Shown piece by piece: positions 39,538 through 49,900 of a stretch of 64,000 bases of DNA. Below the pieces are notes generated by a model that was not told where the DNA came from, did no database searches, and was given only the letters and a program-made list of their open reading frames with translations. This DNA comes from Phaeodactylibacter sp. Lineage in GTDB: Bacteria > Bacteroidota > Bacteroidia > Chitinophagales > Saprospiraceae. Each line of letters begins with the position of its first letter. Positions within the stretch are counted from its first letter, which is position 1. The stretch is from NCBI RefSeq assembly GCF_022763345.1, contig NZ_JALEGS010000061.1, positions 1-64,000 of the forward strand. The letters are read 5' to 3'. The translations under genes were made by a program, and so were the position numbers.

Positions 39538-39951
39538 ATGCGAATGTCAAGATACATCCTGGTAGGTATCCTTTTTGGAATCACCCTGTACAAAGCTGAG
39601 GCCGTTTCCTGGTTTCGGATTTACGAAATGTTCCGCTTTGATTCCTTCCATATGTACGGTATCATCTTTTCGGCCATTGCGCTGGGGGTACTGGTGGTGC
39701 AATTCATCAAACGGCGCCACCTACGCTCTACGGAAGGGCAGGAGATTCAGTTCCATGACAAAGACAAGCACTGGCCCCGCTACATCATCGGTGGGTTTAT
39801 TTTTGGTATGGGCTGGGCTTTGGCGGGTGTTTGCCCGGGGCCGATGTTCATTTTAATGGGCAGCGGGTACACTGTTTTCGTGGTCTTCCTGCTGGCAGCG
39901 ATGACCGGCACCTTCCTCTATGGTGTTTTGCGAAAGCGATTGCCCCACTAA
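39538..39951 (+). CDS. YeeE/YedE-family (DUF6691-like) inner-membrane protein
   Basis: RYIIGGFIFGMGWALAGVCPGPMFILMGSGYTVFVVFLLAAMTGTFLYGVL. Confidence 0.85.
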   Translation: MRMSRYILVGILFGITLYKAEAVSWFRIYEMFRFDSFHMYGIIFSAIALGVLVVQFIKRRHLRSTEGQEIQFHDKDKHWPRYIIGGFIFGMGWALAGVCPGPMFILMGSGYTVFVVFLLAAMTGTFLYGVLRKRLPH

Positions 39952-39969
39952 AATGCTATCTTCGTACCT

Positions 39970-41229
39970 ATGTACGAGTCTTTTAGCTTCCTGTTTTTCA
40001 CCGCTGCGGTGATTAGCTTTATCAATTATCGCTGGATAAAGTTGCCGCTTACTATCGCTCAGCTACTGTTGTCGCTGGGACTGGCGGTGCTGGTGCTGGT
40101 TGCCAAACCGTTGTGGCCTGCCGCTTACGGGTTTCTGAGCAATACGGTGACGCAAGTGGACTTCAACCACTTCATGCTGGATATTTTGTTGGGCTTCCTT
40201 CTGTTTGCCGGAGCCTTGCATGTCGATATCAGAGGGCTGGAAGAAGAGCGCTGGCCGGTCTTTTGGTTTGCCACACTTGGCGTGCTGTTGTCTACAGCTA
40301 TAATAGGGATAGGGCTGTACGGTATTGCTGCCGGGCTTGGGGTTCCTTTATCCTTCTTCGACTGTTTGTTGTTTGGGGCGCTTATTTCACCCACTGATCC
40401 GGTAGCCGTTTTGGCATTGCTCAAAGATAGTAACGTCAGTCCTTCGCTTCAGTTAAAGATTGAAGGGGAATCGCTTTTCAATGATGGTGTTGGGGTGATT
40501 GTGTTCACAGGTATACTGTTGCTTTCCGAAATGAGTTCATCAGGCGGAGAGTCGCCCTTAATGCTGGAACTGGGGCAGTTATTGTTAAGGGAGGTCTTTT
40601 TGGGCCTGTCTTTGGGTGCCCTGCTGGGCTTTTTGGGATTTAGGGCAATGAAAATGGTGGATCAGGATCCCCACCTTACGACGATAGTTAGTCTGGCTAT
40701 CGTATTCGGGGGCTACAGCCTGGCACAAGCGCTGGAAACTTCAGGGCCTTTGGCGATGGTCGTTGCTGGTCTATTCATCGGCAATCAAATAAAGCAACCG
40801 GGCTTTGAAGTTGAAACGAGAAAAGTACTGGACGGCTTCTGGGAGATTCTGGACGATAGCCTCAACGGCATACTATTCGTATTTCTCGGGCTGGCCATCC
40901 ACCTGATGTCGCCGGACAGCATGGCGGAGATATGGTTAATGCTATCCGTTATTGTGCTGGTGCTGGCTGCCCGGTTTATAGCGGTTGTAATTCCGTATTC
41001 CTTTCTGCGCCACGATGCCCACCGTTGGGTGGATACCGCAGCTGTCCTGACCTGGGGCGGCTTGAGAGGGGGGATTTCCCTGGCATTGGCTTACTCGCTT
41101 ACCGAAAACATGTCAGGCAGTACCCTATTGCTGCTGACCTACGGTTTGGTTATATTTTCTATACTGGTACAAGGGCTTACCCTACCGAAAGTAGTGAAGG
41201 TATTGTTGCCATCGGCTCCATCCAAATAG
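39970..41229 (+). CDS. CPA1-type Na+/H+ antiporter
   Basis: LLFGALISPTDPVAVLALLKD, GESLFNDGVGVIVF, VLTWGGLRGGISLALAYSL. Confidence 0.92.
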   Translation: MYESFSFLFFTAAVISFINYRWIKLPLTIAQLLLSLGLAVLVLVAKPLWPAAYGFLSNTVTQVDFNHFMLDILLGFLLFAGALHVDIRGLEEERWPVFWFATLGVLLSTAIIGIGLYGIAAGLGVPLSFFDCLLFGALISPTDPVAVLALLKDSNVSPSLQLKIEGESLFNDGVGVIVFTGILLLSEMSSSGGESPLMLELGQLLLREVFLGLSLGALLGFLGFRAMKMVDQDPHLTTIVSLAIVFGGYSLAQALETSGPLAMVVAGLFIGNQIKQPGFEVETRKVLDGFWEILDDSLNGILFVFLGLAIHLMSPDSMAEIWLMLSVIVLVLAARFIAVVIPYSFLRHDAHRWVDTAAVLTWGGLRGGISLALAYSLTENMSGSTLLLLTYGLVIFSILVQGLTLPKVVKVLLPSAPSK

Positions 41230-41246
41230 AAGACGAAAAGGGGCTC

Positions 41247-41936
41247 CTATAGCTTCAGCATAAAGCCCTCCGCCGCCTTCTTATCGTATTTACTAGGGTC
41301 AAACTGGTAGAGGAAGGACCCCTTTCGCGACGATTTCTTGTCCTTTTCATCGAGTTTGACCACAATATCCAGGGAGCGGATTTTATTGATGAAGTTGCGC
41401 TTGTCGAGGGTGGTGTCCCAGATCGCCTCGTACAGCTTTTGCAGTTGGCGCATGGTGAACTTCTCGGGCAGGAGCTCAAACCCAATCGGCCGGGTAGTAG
41501 CCCGTGTTCTCAGCCGTCGGATGGCATAATGTACCATTTTGTCATGGTCAAAGATCAGGGAAGGCGCCTGGGAAACGCTGAACCAGTTGGCGGAGAACTG
41601 TTTGATCAGCTTCTCATTGTGCTCCTTGATGTTGATCAGTGCGTAGTAAGCCATGGAAATGGTGCGGTCAGCCGGGTCGCGGTCCACCTCACTGAATGCA
41701 GCCAACTGCTCCATATAGACATCACTCAGGCCCGTATAGCGTTCCAGTACCCGCCGGGCGGCATCGTCGAGGGTTTCCTCGGCTTTCAGGAAGCCGCCCA
41801 CGAGGGACCATTTTCCTTTTTCCGGTTCAAATCCTCTTCGGATCAGCAAAATTTTCAGGTCTTCTTCATCGAAGCCGAAGATGATACAGTCTACGGCTAA
41901 CAGCACTTTATCCTCCGAGCTGTAATTATTGATCAT
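41247..41936 (-). CDS. araR: Nudix-related transcriptional regulator (NrtR family, AraR-like)
   Basis: Nudix-like domain with degenerate box GGFLKAEETLDDAARRVLERYTGL plus C-terminal wHTH (GFELLPEKFTMRQLQKLYEAIWDTTLDKRNFINKI). Divergent from an arabinan/arabinose locus. Confidence 0.8.
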   Translation of the reverse strand: MINNYSSEDKVLLAVDCIIFGFDEEDLKILLIRRGFEPEKGKWSLVGGFLKAEETLDDAARRVLERYTGLSDVYMEQLAAFSEVDRDPADRTISMAYYALINIKEHNEKLIKQFSANWFSVSQAPSLIFDHDKMVHYAIRRLRTRATTRPIGFELLPEKFTMRQLQKLYEAIWDTTLDKRNFINKIRSLDIVVKLDEKDKKSSRKGSFLYQFDPSKYDKKAAEGFMLKL

Positions 41937-42078
41937 GATGTGTGGTTGTCGATTTGTTTTGACTGCCTACTAAGACAAGTGTACCAGTAGAATAAATGTT
42001 TTCGGGGCTTTGCGGAATAAAATCCCCTCTGTCTTTTCATTAATAGGCACCTTAAGATTGACAAATGTTGCTAATTTT

Positions 42079-42097
42079 AAGTGTAAAATTAACACAA
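42079..42097. promoter_or_regulatory. Imperfect palindromic operator (GTGT-N7-ACAC), candidate AraR site
   Basis: AAGTGTAAAATTAACACAA in the araR-susC intergenic region. Confidence 0.6.
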
Positions 42098-42192
42098 AAA
42101 ATGATATTTGTCACTAGTCGGGTGAGCGGCATGTAAATAACTTTTTTGTCGAAAAAACGGAATTATGTTAGGATTTTTAAATCAATCTTACC

Positions 42193-42220
42193 TATCTTTG
42201 GAAGTGTAAAAATTACACTT
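42193..42220 (+). promoter_or_regulatory. -7 promoter element plus palindromic operator for the arabinan locus
   Basis: TATCTTTG (42193-42200) matches TAnnTTTG exactly; immediately followed by AAGTGTAA-AAA-TTACACTT (42202-42220), perfect 8-bp arms. Confidence 0.75.
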
Positions 42221-42233
42221 ATAAAGTTAATGT

Positions 42234-45200
42234 ATGAAACTCATGGAAGCATACTTTGCAAAACCAAAGCTTGGTAAGCGGGCTGCGACGCTGAAGCGTA
42301 TCGTGTCTGCCACCAGTTTGTTTTTGCTGTTCGCCTGCTCCCTAATGGCGCAGAACAGCAAGACAATCAACGGAAAAGTCACATCGGCAGAAGGCGAGTC
42401 GCTGATCGGTGTGAATGTAGTGATTCAGGGCTCGAGTACAGGGACCATTACGGACTTTGACGGGGGCTACAGCCTGAATGCAACGCCGGATGATGTGCTG
42501 ATTTTCTCCTACACCGGCTTCAGAACGGTAGAAATCGAAGTGGGCAGCCAAACGACCATTGATGTGGTATTGCGGCAGTCTGCTGAGCTGCTGGAAGAAG
42601 TGGTGGTGGTAGGTTACGGCACGCAGCGTAAAGAAGACCTTACCGGTGCAGTAAGCGTTGTGAACACCGAAGAGATGAAAAAGCAAGCCACCAACGATGT
42701 GACCCAGATGATGCAGGGCCGCGTTGCTGGCGTTTCTATTACTTCTGACGGGCAGCCGGGTGCCGCGCCTACTGTCCGCGTCAGGGGGGTTAGTACGTTT
42801 GGCCTGGGGGCCAGCGCTGAGCCGCTGTATGTTGTGGATGGTTTCCCGCTTTCCGGTGGTATCCGCGACATCAACCCCAATGATATTGAATCTATTCAGG
42901 TCCTGAAGGATGCAACCGCGGGTGCCATCTACGGTAACCGTGCCGCTAACGGTGTAGTAATCATCACCACTAAGGCAGGCAGCAAAAACGAAAGGTTCAG
43001 CATTGACTTTTCCAGCTACTACGGGGTGCAGACGGTACCACAGCGTATTCCAGTTCTGGAGCGGCAGGGATATCAGGCCATCAATACCGAATTGCTGGCT
43101 AATGCTGGCCAGGCTCCCGTACCTGGTAATGACCCTAACTCTCCTCAGTACATTGACGACATCAATACCAACTGGCAGGACGAGGGTTATAAGGATGGCT
43201 CCATTCAAAACTACAACCTGAATTTCTCCGGTGGTACCAAGCGGACCAACTACTTTGTTTCTATGGACTACATGGACAACAGAGGTACACTGGTGGGGAG
43301 CGGCCCGGATTACCGGCGCTATTCCATGCGGGTCAACTCGCAGACGGAGATCGGACGCCTGAAGTTCGGGGAGAATGTTTACCTGATGCGTTCTGACGAA
43401 AACCCCTTGTTTTACAATGGTGTATTCACTTTGTTCCTGCCAGGAGGGCGCCCGACTCTGGTCAACGACCTGCTGCAGGCTGCACCAACCATCCCGCTGC
43501 TTGACCCCAACCGGGAAGGTGGCTTCGGTGGTGCCGATGCGGTCATCCATCAGTCCATTACCCTGAACGTACCGGGTTTCAATACCCTGGTCAACAACTC
43601 CACTCAGGTCAACCGCCTTTTGGCGAACGCCTACGGTGAGCTGACGATCGCGGAAGGCCTGACCTACAAGCTGAACCTGCAGTACGACAACTCTGATATT
43701 ACCGACCAGCTTTTCGCACCTCAGTACGATCTGGGGTACTTCTTCCCGCGCCCCATTGCGGAGTTGCAGGTGGGCGACCGTTCTTCCCGTTCTTTCCTGG
43801 TGGAAAACACCTTGAAGTACGAGCGCAAGTTTGGCAAGCACGACCTGAAGCTTTTGGCTGGTCAGAGTTTCCAGAACTTTGACTTCCGTCAGGTATCTGC
43901 AGTAGGCTCCGGCCTGGAGAAACCTTACATCCTGAGCCTGGCCAATGCCTCTACTTTTAGCGTGATTGACAATCAGCAGCCGGCTTCCCTGGTTTCTTAC
44001 CTTGGCCGGGTCAATTATTCCTTTGACGACACCTACCTCCTGACCTTGAACCTGCGCTACGATGGTTCTTCCCGCTTTCGCGAAGAAAACCGCTTCGCGC
44101 TGTTCCCATCTGTTGGATTGGGCTGGAAGCTGCACAATACCTTTGAGTTGCCACAAGCCATTTCCGGCCTGAAGCTTCGCGGTGGTTATGGTCAGCTGGG
44201 CAACCAGGAAATCGGTAACTTCCGTTATCAGGCTACCATCAACCGGGCGATCCCGTATGAGTTCGCCACCGGGCGTACACTGGGTGCTGCGACGACTATT
44301 CTGGTTGACCCTTCCATTACCTGGGAGACTCGTACCACACGTAATATCGGGCTTGACCTGGAAATCATGGATGGCAAGCTGGAATTTACAGCAGAGTACT
44401 ACTCCAATACCTCTGATGACGTGCTGATCGACCTGCCTATTCCACTGTCCAATGGCTCTTTGGCAGGACTGACGACCAACGCCGGCTCTATTCAGAACTC
44501 CGGGGTTGAATTTTCGGCTACCTGGCGCCCGCGTATTGGCGATGTGGTCTTCAACATTTCACCTAACTTCTACACCCTGAGAAACGAGGTGCTCGATATC
44601 GGTACGCTGGACTTCCTTTCCGGAACCGGCGCAAGAACCGAAGTAGGACGTGCAGTGGGAGAGCACTACGGCTGGGTTTATGATGGTATCTTCCAGACCC
44701 AGGGGGAAGTAGAGTCTCATGCTTTCCAAAACGATAACACCGCACCTGGTGATATCCGGTTTGTAGACCTGAACGAGGATGGCATCATCGATGACGCTGA
44801 CCGGCAGTATCTTGGACAGGGTATGCCGACTTACTACTATGGCATGAATATCGTTGCGAATTACAAAAACTTCGACTTCACAATCTTTGGTCAGGGTAGC
44901 GGCGGCAACCTCATCAACAGCAATCTCTACCGGGGCTTGATGGTCACTTCCGGCTATACCAACTGGCACGAGGACATCCTGAACCGCTGGACACCTTCCA
45001 ACACAAACACGGATGTGCCACGCGTGGTCCTGAATGACCCGAACAACAATCAGCGGGACTCAGACCGCCCAGGCTGGCTGCAAGATGGGTCTTACTTCCG
45101 TTTGAATACCATTTCTTTAGGCTATAGCTTTGGTCAGTCGGTACTGGAGCGGGTGAAAATGCAGAGCGCACGGCTTTACGTGACCATGCAGAACGTACAT

Positions 45201-45323
45201 GTCTTCTCTGCTTATGAAGGGTACAATCCTGACTTCCAGGCGGGTATCCTGAACCCTGGGTTTGACTTTGGTACTTTCCCACGCCCGACGACAACTATGG
45301 TTGGACTTCAAATAAAATTTTAA
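42234..45323 (+). CDS. SusC-like TonB-linked outer-membrane transporter
   Basis: INGKVTSAEGESLIGVNVVIQGSSTGTITDFDGGYSL; LLEEVVVVGYGTQRKEDLTGAVSVV; DVTQMMQGRVAGVSITSDGQPGAAPTVRVRGVSTF. Confidence 0.96.
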   Translation: MKLMEAYFAKPKLGKRAATLKRIVSATSLFLLFACSLMAQNSKTINGKVTSAEGESLIGVNVVIQGSSTGTITDFDGGYSLNATPDDVLIFSYTGFRTVEIEVGSQTTIDVVLRQSAELLEEVVVVGYGTQRKEDLTGAVSVVNTEEMKKQATNDVTQMMQGRVAGVSITSDGQPGAAPTVRVRGVSTFGLGASAEPLYVVDGFPLSGGIRDINPNDIESIQVLKDATAGAIYGNRAANGVVIITTKAGSKNERFSIDFSSYYGVQTVPQRIPVLERQGYQAINTELLANAGQAPVPGNDPNSPQYIDDINTNWQDEGYKDGSIQNYNLNFSGGTKRTNYFVSMDYMDNRGTLVGSGPDYRRYSMRVNSQTEIGRLKFGENVYLMRSDENPLFYNGVFTLFLPGGRPTLVNDLLQAAPTIPLLDPNREGGFGGADAVIHQSITLNVPGFNTLVNNSTQVNRLLANAYGELTIAEGLTYKLNLQYDNSDITDQLFAPQYDLGYFFPRPIAELQVGDRSSRSFLVENTLKYERKFGKHDLKLLAGQSFQNFDFRQVSAVGSGLEKPYILSLANASTFSVIDNQQPASLVSYLGRVNYSFDDTYLLTLNLRYDGSSRFREENRFALFPSVGLGWKLHNTFELPQAISGLKLRGGYGQLGNQEIGNFRYQATINRAIPYEFATGRTLGAATTILVDPSITWETRTTRNIGLDLEIMDGKLEFTAEYYSNTSDDVLIDLPIPLSNGSLAGLTTNAGSIQNSGVEFSATWRPRIGDVVFNISPNFYTLRNEVLDIGTLDFLSGTGARTEVGRAVGEHYGWVYDGIFQTQGEVESHAFQNDNTAPGDIRFVDLNEDGIIDDADRQYLGQGMPTYYYGMNIVANYKNFDFTIFGQGSGGNLINSNLYRGLMVTSGYTNWHEDILNRWTPSNTNTDVPRVVLNDPNNNQRDSDRPGWLQDGSYFRLNTISLGYSFGQSVLERVKMQSARLYVTMQNVHVFSAYEGYNPDFQAGILNPGFDFGTFPRPTTTMVGLQIKF

Positions 45324-45326
45324 GCA

Positions 45327-46880
45327 ATGAAACTTAAGCACTTTAAAATAGGCTTGATGGTTTGTTTCCTTTTCGGAATCAATGCCTGCCACGACGAATT
45401 GGACATTGTTGATCCTAACCGTCTTTCAAACGAATCTTTTTACGAAAATGCCGATCAGGCAGTCGCTGCCGTGGATGCCATCTACAATGCACTCATCATT
45501 GATGGTATGTACCAGCGGATAACGCCGGTGTACAACGATGGACGGAGTGATGAACTCTCCTGCCGCAGCCCGTGGGTTTTCCTGACCGGCCTGAGCAACT
45601 TCACCGTTCCCGGTACGGATGCCGCCCTTGAGATTTTTTGGGCAGGCCACTACATTATGGTGTCCCGGGCGAACCAGGCACTGGAGAACATCCCCAATAT
45701 TGAAATGGATGAGGGGCTTCGCAACCGGCTGTTAGGCCAGGCTTACTTCCTCCGTGCGCTGGCGTACTTCAACCTGACCAACGTGCATGAAAATGTACCG
45801 CTCATCCTCGAAACGCCTAAGGGGGGCGATTCTTACTACCCCAGCAATGAAGGGGTGACTCGTGATATGGTCTACAGCCAGGTGAAATCAGACCTGGAAA
45901 CCGCTATCGGTTTGCTGCCGCTCAACTACAACAGCGTTGAAGGTCCGGATCAGGGGCAGTTCGGCCGTGCTACTCAGGGTGCTGCGCAGTCTCTGCTCGG
46001 CAAGGTGTTCCTCTTCGAAGGCAACTACTCAGAGGCCGGCCGTTACTTCGAGGCCGTTATCAACTCTAATGAGTACGCCCTGGGCGATAACTATTTCGAT
46101 CTGTTCACTCAGGACCCAGGTTTGGAAAACAGCAATCCAGGCAAAATCTTCTGGGCGGACTTCACCACGAGCACCGCTGCTGAGTTCAACTGGGGCGGTG
46201 ATCCTAACGTGAACTGGCGTCAGTTCCTGGCCATTACGCCTACGTACTCACAAGGTGATTTCTACGACTTCTACGCTACGGAATTCCTGTACAATGAAAT
46301 GCGGGAAGAGCTAACGGTAGACGGCACTTTGGACCCCCGTTACCATGCCACCATCCTGTCTTATGAGCCGGATGAAGGTTATACGACCGCATACGGTGTG
46401 GACTGGTTTGAAAGAGGCTACACAGAAACCGACTTCTTCATCAAGAAGTATACCAATGCCGCGACCGGCTCGGATGCGTTCGCTTCCGGATTCGACTACC
46501 ACATCATCCGTTATGCAGACGTACTGCTGATGTATGCGGAGTGTCTGGCGAATACCGGCGATGTAGCAGGTGCAGCAGGTTACGTACAGCAAGTGCGCAA
46601 CCGTGCCAACCTGCCCGACCGGGAAGCTGAATTTGCAGCCCTGTCTCTCGACGACTTCATGGATCAGCTGGAGCACGAGCGCATCATGGAGCTGGCTATC
46701 GAAGGCCACCGCTGGTGGGATATCCTGCGCTGGGGCAAGCTGGACGATTCTGCTGAACTGGCGGAGCTGCAGTCACACGACTTTGAGTTCAATACTTATG
46801 CGGTAGGCCGCAAGGTCTTGCCAATTGCTCAAACCGAACTGGACCGCAACCCCAATTTGGTGGGTAACTCAGCTAACTAA
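45327..46880 (+). CDS. SusD-like substrate-binding lipoprotein
   Basis: Lipobox FLFGINACHDELD; LLGQAYFLRALAYFNLTNVHENVPLILE; LEHERIMELAIEGHRWWDILRWGKLDD. Confidence 0.95.
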   Translation: MKLKHFKIGLMVCFLFGINACHDELDIVDPNRLSNESFYENADQAVAAVDAIYNALIIDGMYQRITPVYNDGRSDELSCRSPWVFLTGLSNFTVPGTDAALEIFWAGHYIMVSRANQALENIPNIEMDEGLRNRLLGQAYFLRALAYFNLTNVHENVPLILETPKGGDSYYPSNEGVTRDMVYSQVKSDLETAIGLLPLNYNSVEGPDQGQFGRATQGAAQSLLGKVFLFEGNYSEAGRYFEAVINSNEYALGDNYFDLFTQDPGLENSNPGKIFWADFTTSTAAEFNWGGDPNVNWRQFLAITPTYSQGDFYDFYATEFLYNEMREELTVDGTLDPRYHATILSYEPDEGYTTAYGVDWFERGYTETDFFIKKYTNAATGSDAFASGFDYHIIRYADVLLMYAECLANTGDVAGAAGYVQQVRNRANLPDREAEFAALSLDDFMDQLEHERIMELAIEGHRWWDILRWGKLDDSAELAELQSHDFEFNTYAVGRKVLPIAQTELDRNPNLVGNSAN

Positions 46881-46920
46881 GGCAGCTGAGCTAAAGGTGT
46901 AAAGCTTTTCATTGTAAAGA

Positions 46921-46971
46921 AGTGAGGGCGGGTTCAGTAAATTTGATTTACCAGCCTGCCCTTACTTTTCT
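46921..46971 (+). terminator. Intrinsic terminator/attenuator-like hairpin after susD
   Basis: AGTGAGGGCGGGTTCAGTAAAT-ttg-ATTTACCAGCCTGCCCTTACT then TTTTCTC; stem pairs with G:U wobbles and one small bulge. Confidence 0.65.
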
Positions 46972-46987
46972 CAATCTGGAACGAAAA

Positions 46988-49900
46988 ATGATGTCCATTC
47001 ACAAGATCAACATACTGGGGGGCGTTGCCCTTTTGCTGGGCTTGTGCGGCTGCCAAAGCGGTCAGCAGGGCACCGGAGCGCTGTTCCAGGTGCTTGATGC
47101 TGCACAGACCGGCATCGACTTCGAAAACACCATCGTGCCGGATGACACGTTCAACCTGATGGACTTCGAATACCTCTACAACGGAGGTGGGGTAGGGGTT
47201 GGCGACTTTGACCAAAACGGGCTGCCCGATCTGGTCTTCACCGGCAATCAGGTCAAAAGCCGGATCTACCTCAACAAAGGCAACTTCGAATTTGAAGACC
47301 TCACCGATGCCTCAGGGCTAAACACAGAAGGGCTCTGGTGCACCGGTGTATCCGTGGTAGATATCAATAGCGATGGGCTGGATGACCTGTACATTTGTGT
47401 GGGCGGGCCAATCAATGAAAGCATTTACCCCAACCGGTTGTACATCAACCAAGGGGATAATACCTTTTTAGAAGCCGCTGAAGCTTATGGGCTTGCCGAT
47501 CCCAGCCAGTCCAACCAAGCGGTTTTTTTCGATTACGATCGCGATGGCGACCTGGATGTGTACTTGCTCAACGGGGGCGGCTTTGAGAAATCAGCCGTGA
47601 CCATCCGGCCCATGCTGACCAATGGTTCGGGCCGCAATACCGACCGGCTGTACCGCAATGATTTTGATCCGGCTTTGGGGCATGCCGTATACACCAACGT
47701 CTCCCGCGAGGCAGGCATCACGATTGAGGGCTTTGGGCTGGGTGCCAGTCTACTCGATGCGAATGCCGATGGCTGGCCGGATATTTACGTGGGGAACGAC
47801 TACCTCTCCCGCGATCTGCTTTACCTCAATAATCAGGATGGGACCTTCACCGAGGCAGCGGAGGCATACTTTGGCCACACCAGCCACTTCTCAATGGGCA
47901 ACAGCGTAGGGGACATCAATAACGATGGCTACCTCGATCTTTTCACGCTTGATATGCTGCCCGAAAGTTATTACCGCCGCAAGTTAATGTTTGGCCCCAG
48001 CCAGTATGACAAATTCCAGCGTGCCCTGCAGTACGGTTACGGGCATCAGTACATGCGCAACATGCTCCACCTGTCCAACGGGCAGGGACAGTATGCCGAG
48101 ATCGGGCAATTGGCAGGCGTAGACCGCACGGACTGGAGCTGGGCACCCCTGATCGCGGATTTGGACAATGATGGCTTTCAGGACCTCTTCGTCACCAACG
48201 GTTATGGCAAAGACATCACAGACCTCGATTTTGTGAAATTCAGAAAAAATGCTGCGGCGCCCTTTTCCAGCCCGGATGAAGTGGAACAACGGGTATTGAA
48301 AAGCCTGGAAGAGCAGCCCGCCATCTCGCAGCCCAACTACGCCTACAAGAATAATGGCGATCATACCTTCGCCAACAAAATAAAAGACTGGGGCTTCGAA
48401 GCGCCCACCATTTCCAACGGCGCCGCCTACGCAGACCTGGACCAGGACGGCGACCTGGACCTGATCATCAATAATATTGACCAGGCAGCCTTTATCTACC
48501 GCAATACGCTCATGGAGCGGGATACCGCTGCCGGACGCTACCTGCAAGTGCTGCTATCCGGGCCCGAAGGCAACGAAAAAGGCATAGGCGCAACGGTAAA
48601 AGTTTATGCGAGCGAACAGGTGTTTACCCGATTACAGCAACCGGTAAGCGGCTTTCAAAGTACGGTAACGGATGTCCTGCACTTTGGGCTGGGGCCGATT
48701 GAAAAAGTGGACAGCCTGACGGTGGCCTGGCCAGATGGCAAAAAAAGCACCCTCCTGTCAACGGTTACGAATCAACGCATTCGTGCCCCATATCAGACAG
48801 CGGTGGAAGTGGTAACAGCCTCCTCTTCCCGAAAAGCGCCTCTGCTGAAAGCAGGCGGTGCAATACCCTTGCAGCATCAGGAACCGGATTATGCCAATGA
48901 CTTCAAGGTGCAGCCCTTATTGCAGCATGGCTTTACCCATCAGGGGCCAGGCATGGCTGTTGGGGATGTCAATGGCGATGGGCTGGACGACGTAGTGATG
49001 GGTGGCGCCTACGGGCACGATGCGCAAGTCATGCTGCAGAACACCGATGGCAGTTTCACGGCACTTGCATTGCCCACTAAGAACTACGAAGACCTTGGCC
49101 TACTGCTTTTTGACGCCGATGGAGATCAGGACTTAGATCTTTACGCTGCCTCTGGTGGTTCCGAGCGTTATGCCCATCATATCCATTACCAGGACCGCCT
49201 TTACCTCAATGACGGGCTTGGGCATTTTACCCTGAGTACAGGCCGCCTGCCTGAGATGCTGAGCAGCACTGCTGCCGTTGCCGGGAGTGATTTCGATGCC
49301 GATGGGGATATTGACCTGTTTGTTGGTGGGCGGGTTGTACCGGGGCAATACCCCAAGGCCCCGCAAAGCTATCTGCTTCAAAATAACGGAGGCACCTTTA
49401 CGGAGGTAACCAAGGAGATTTGCCCGTCCCTGCAAACAGTTGGAATGGTCACTGCTGCCCTTTGGACCGACTTCAATAACGACCACCAACCCGATCTGAT
49501 CGTAGTGGGTGAACTCATGAAAATCAGCGTCTACCAAAATACAGGAGCTGGTCTTACGGATATTACAGATCAGGCCGGGCTCGCCCAGTCTGCCGGTATG
49601 TGGAACAGCATCACATCCGGCGATTTTGATAGGGATGGAGATATGGATTATGTAGCAGGCAACATCGGGCAAAATACGCCCTTCAAAGCAACACCAGAGC
49701 ACCCCCTAAAGCTCCACTACGCTGATTTTGATCAAAACGGGGCCACCGATCCGGTTTTCTCCATCTACGAGGAAGGCGAATACTATCCGTTGGCTTCTCT
49801 GGACCTGCTTACGGCACAAATGCCAGTACTGAAGAAAAAAGTGCTGCGGTATAAAGATTTTGCCCAATCGACTACCTCAGACATTCTAAATATCCTGGAG

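Noticed and set aside
42342-44156. 604-aa ORF on the minus strand
   Set aside because: Fully antisense to the well-supported SusC gene; sequence is low in recognisable motifs and reflects codon-bias shadowing.
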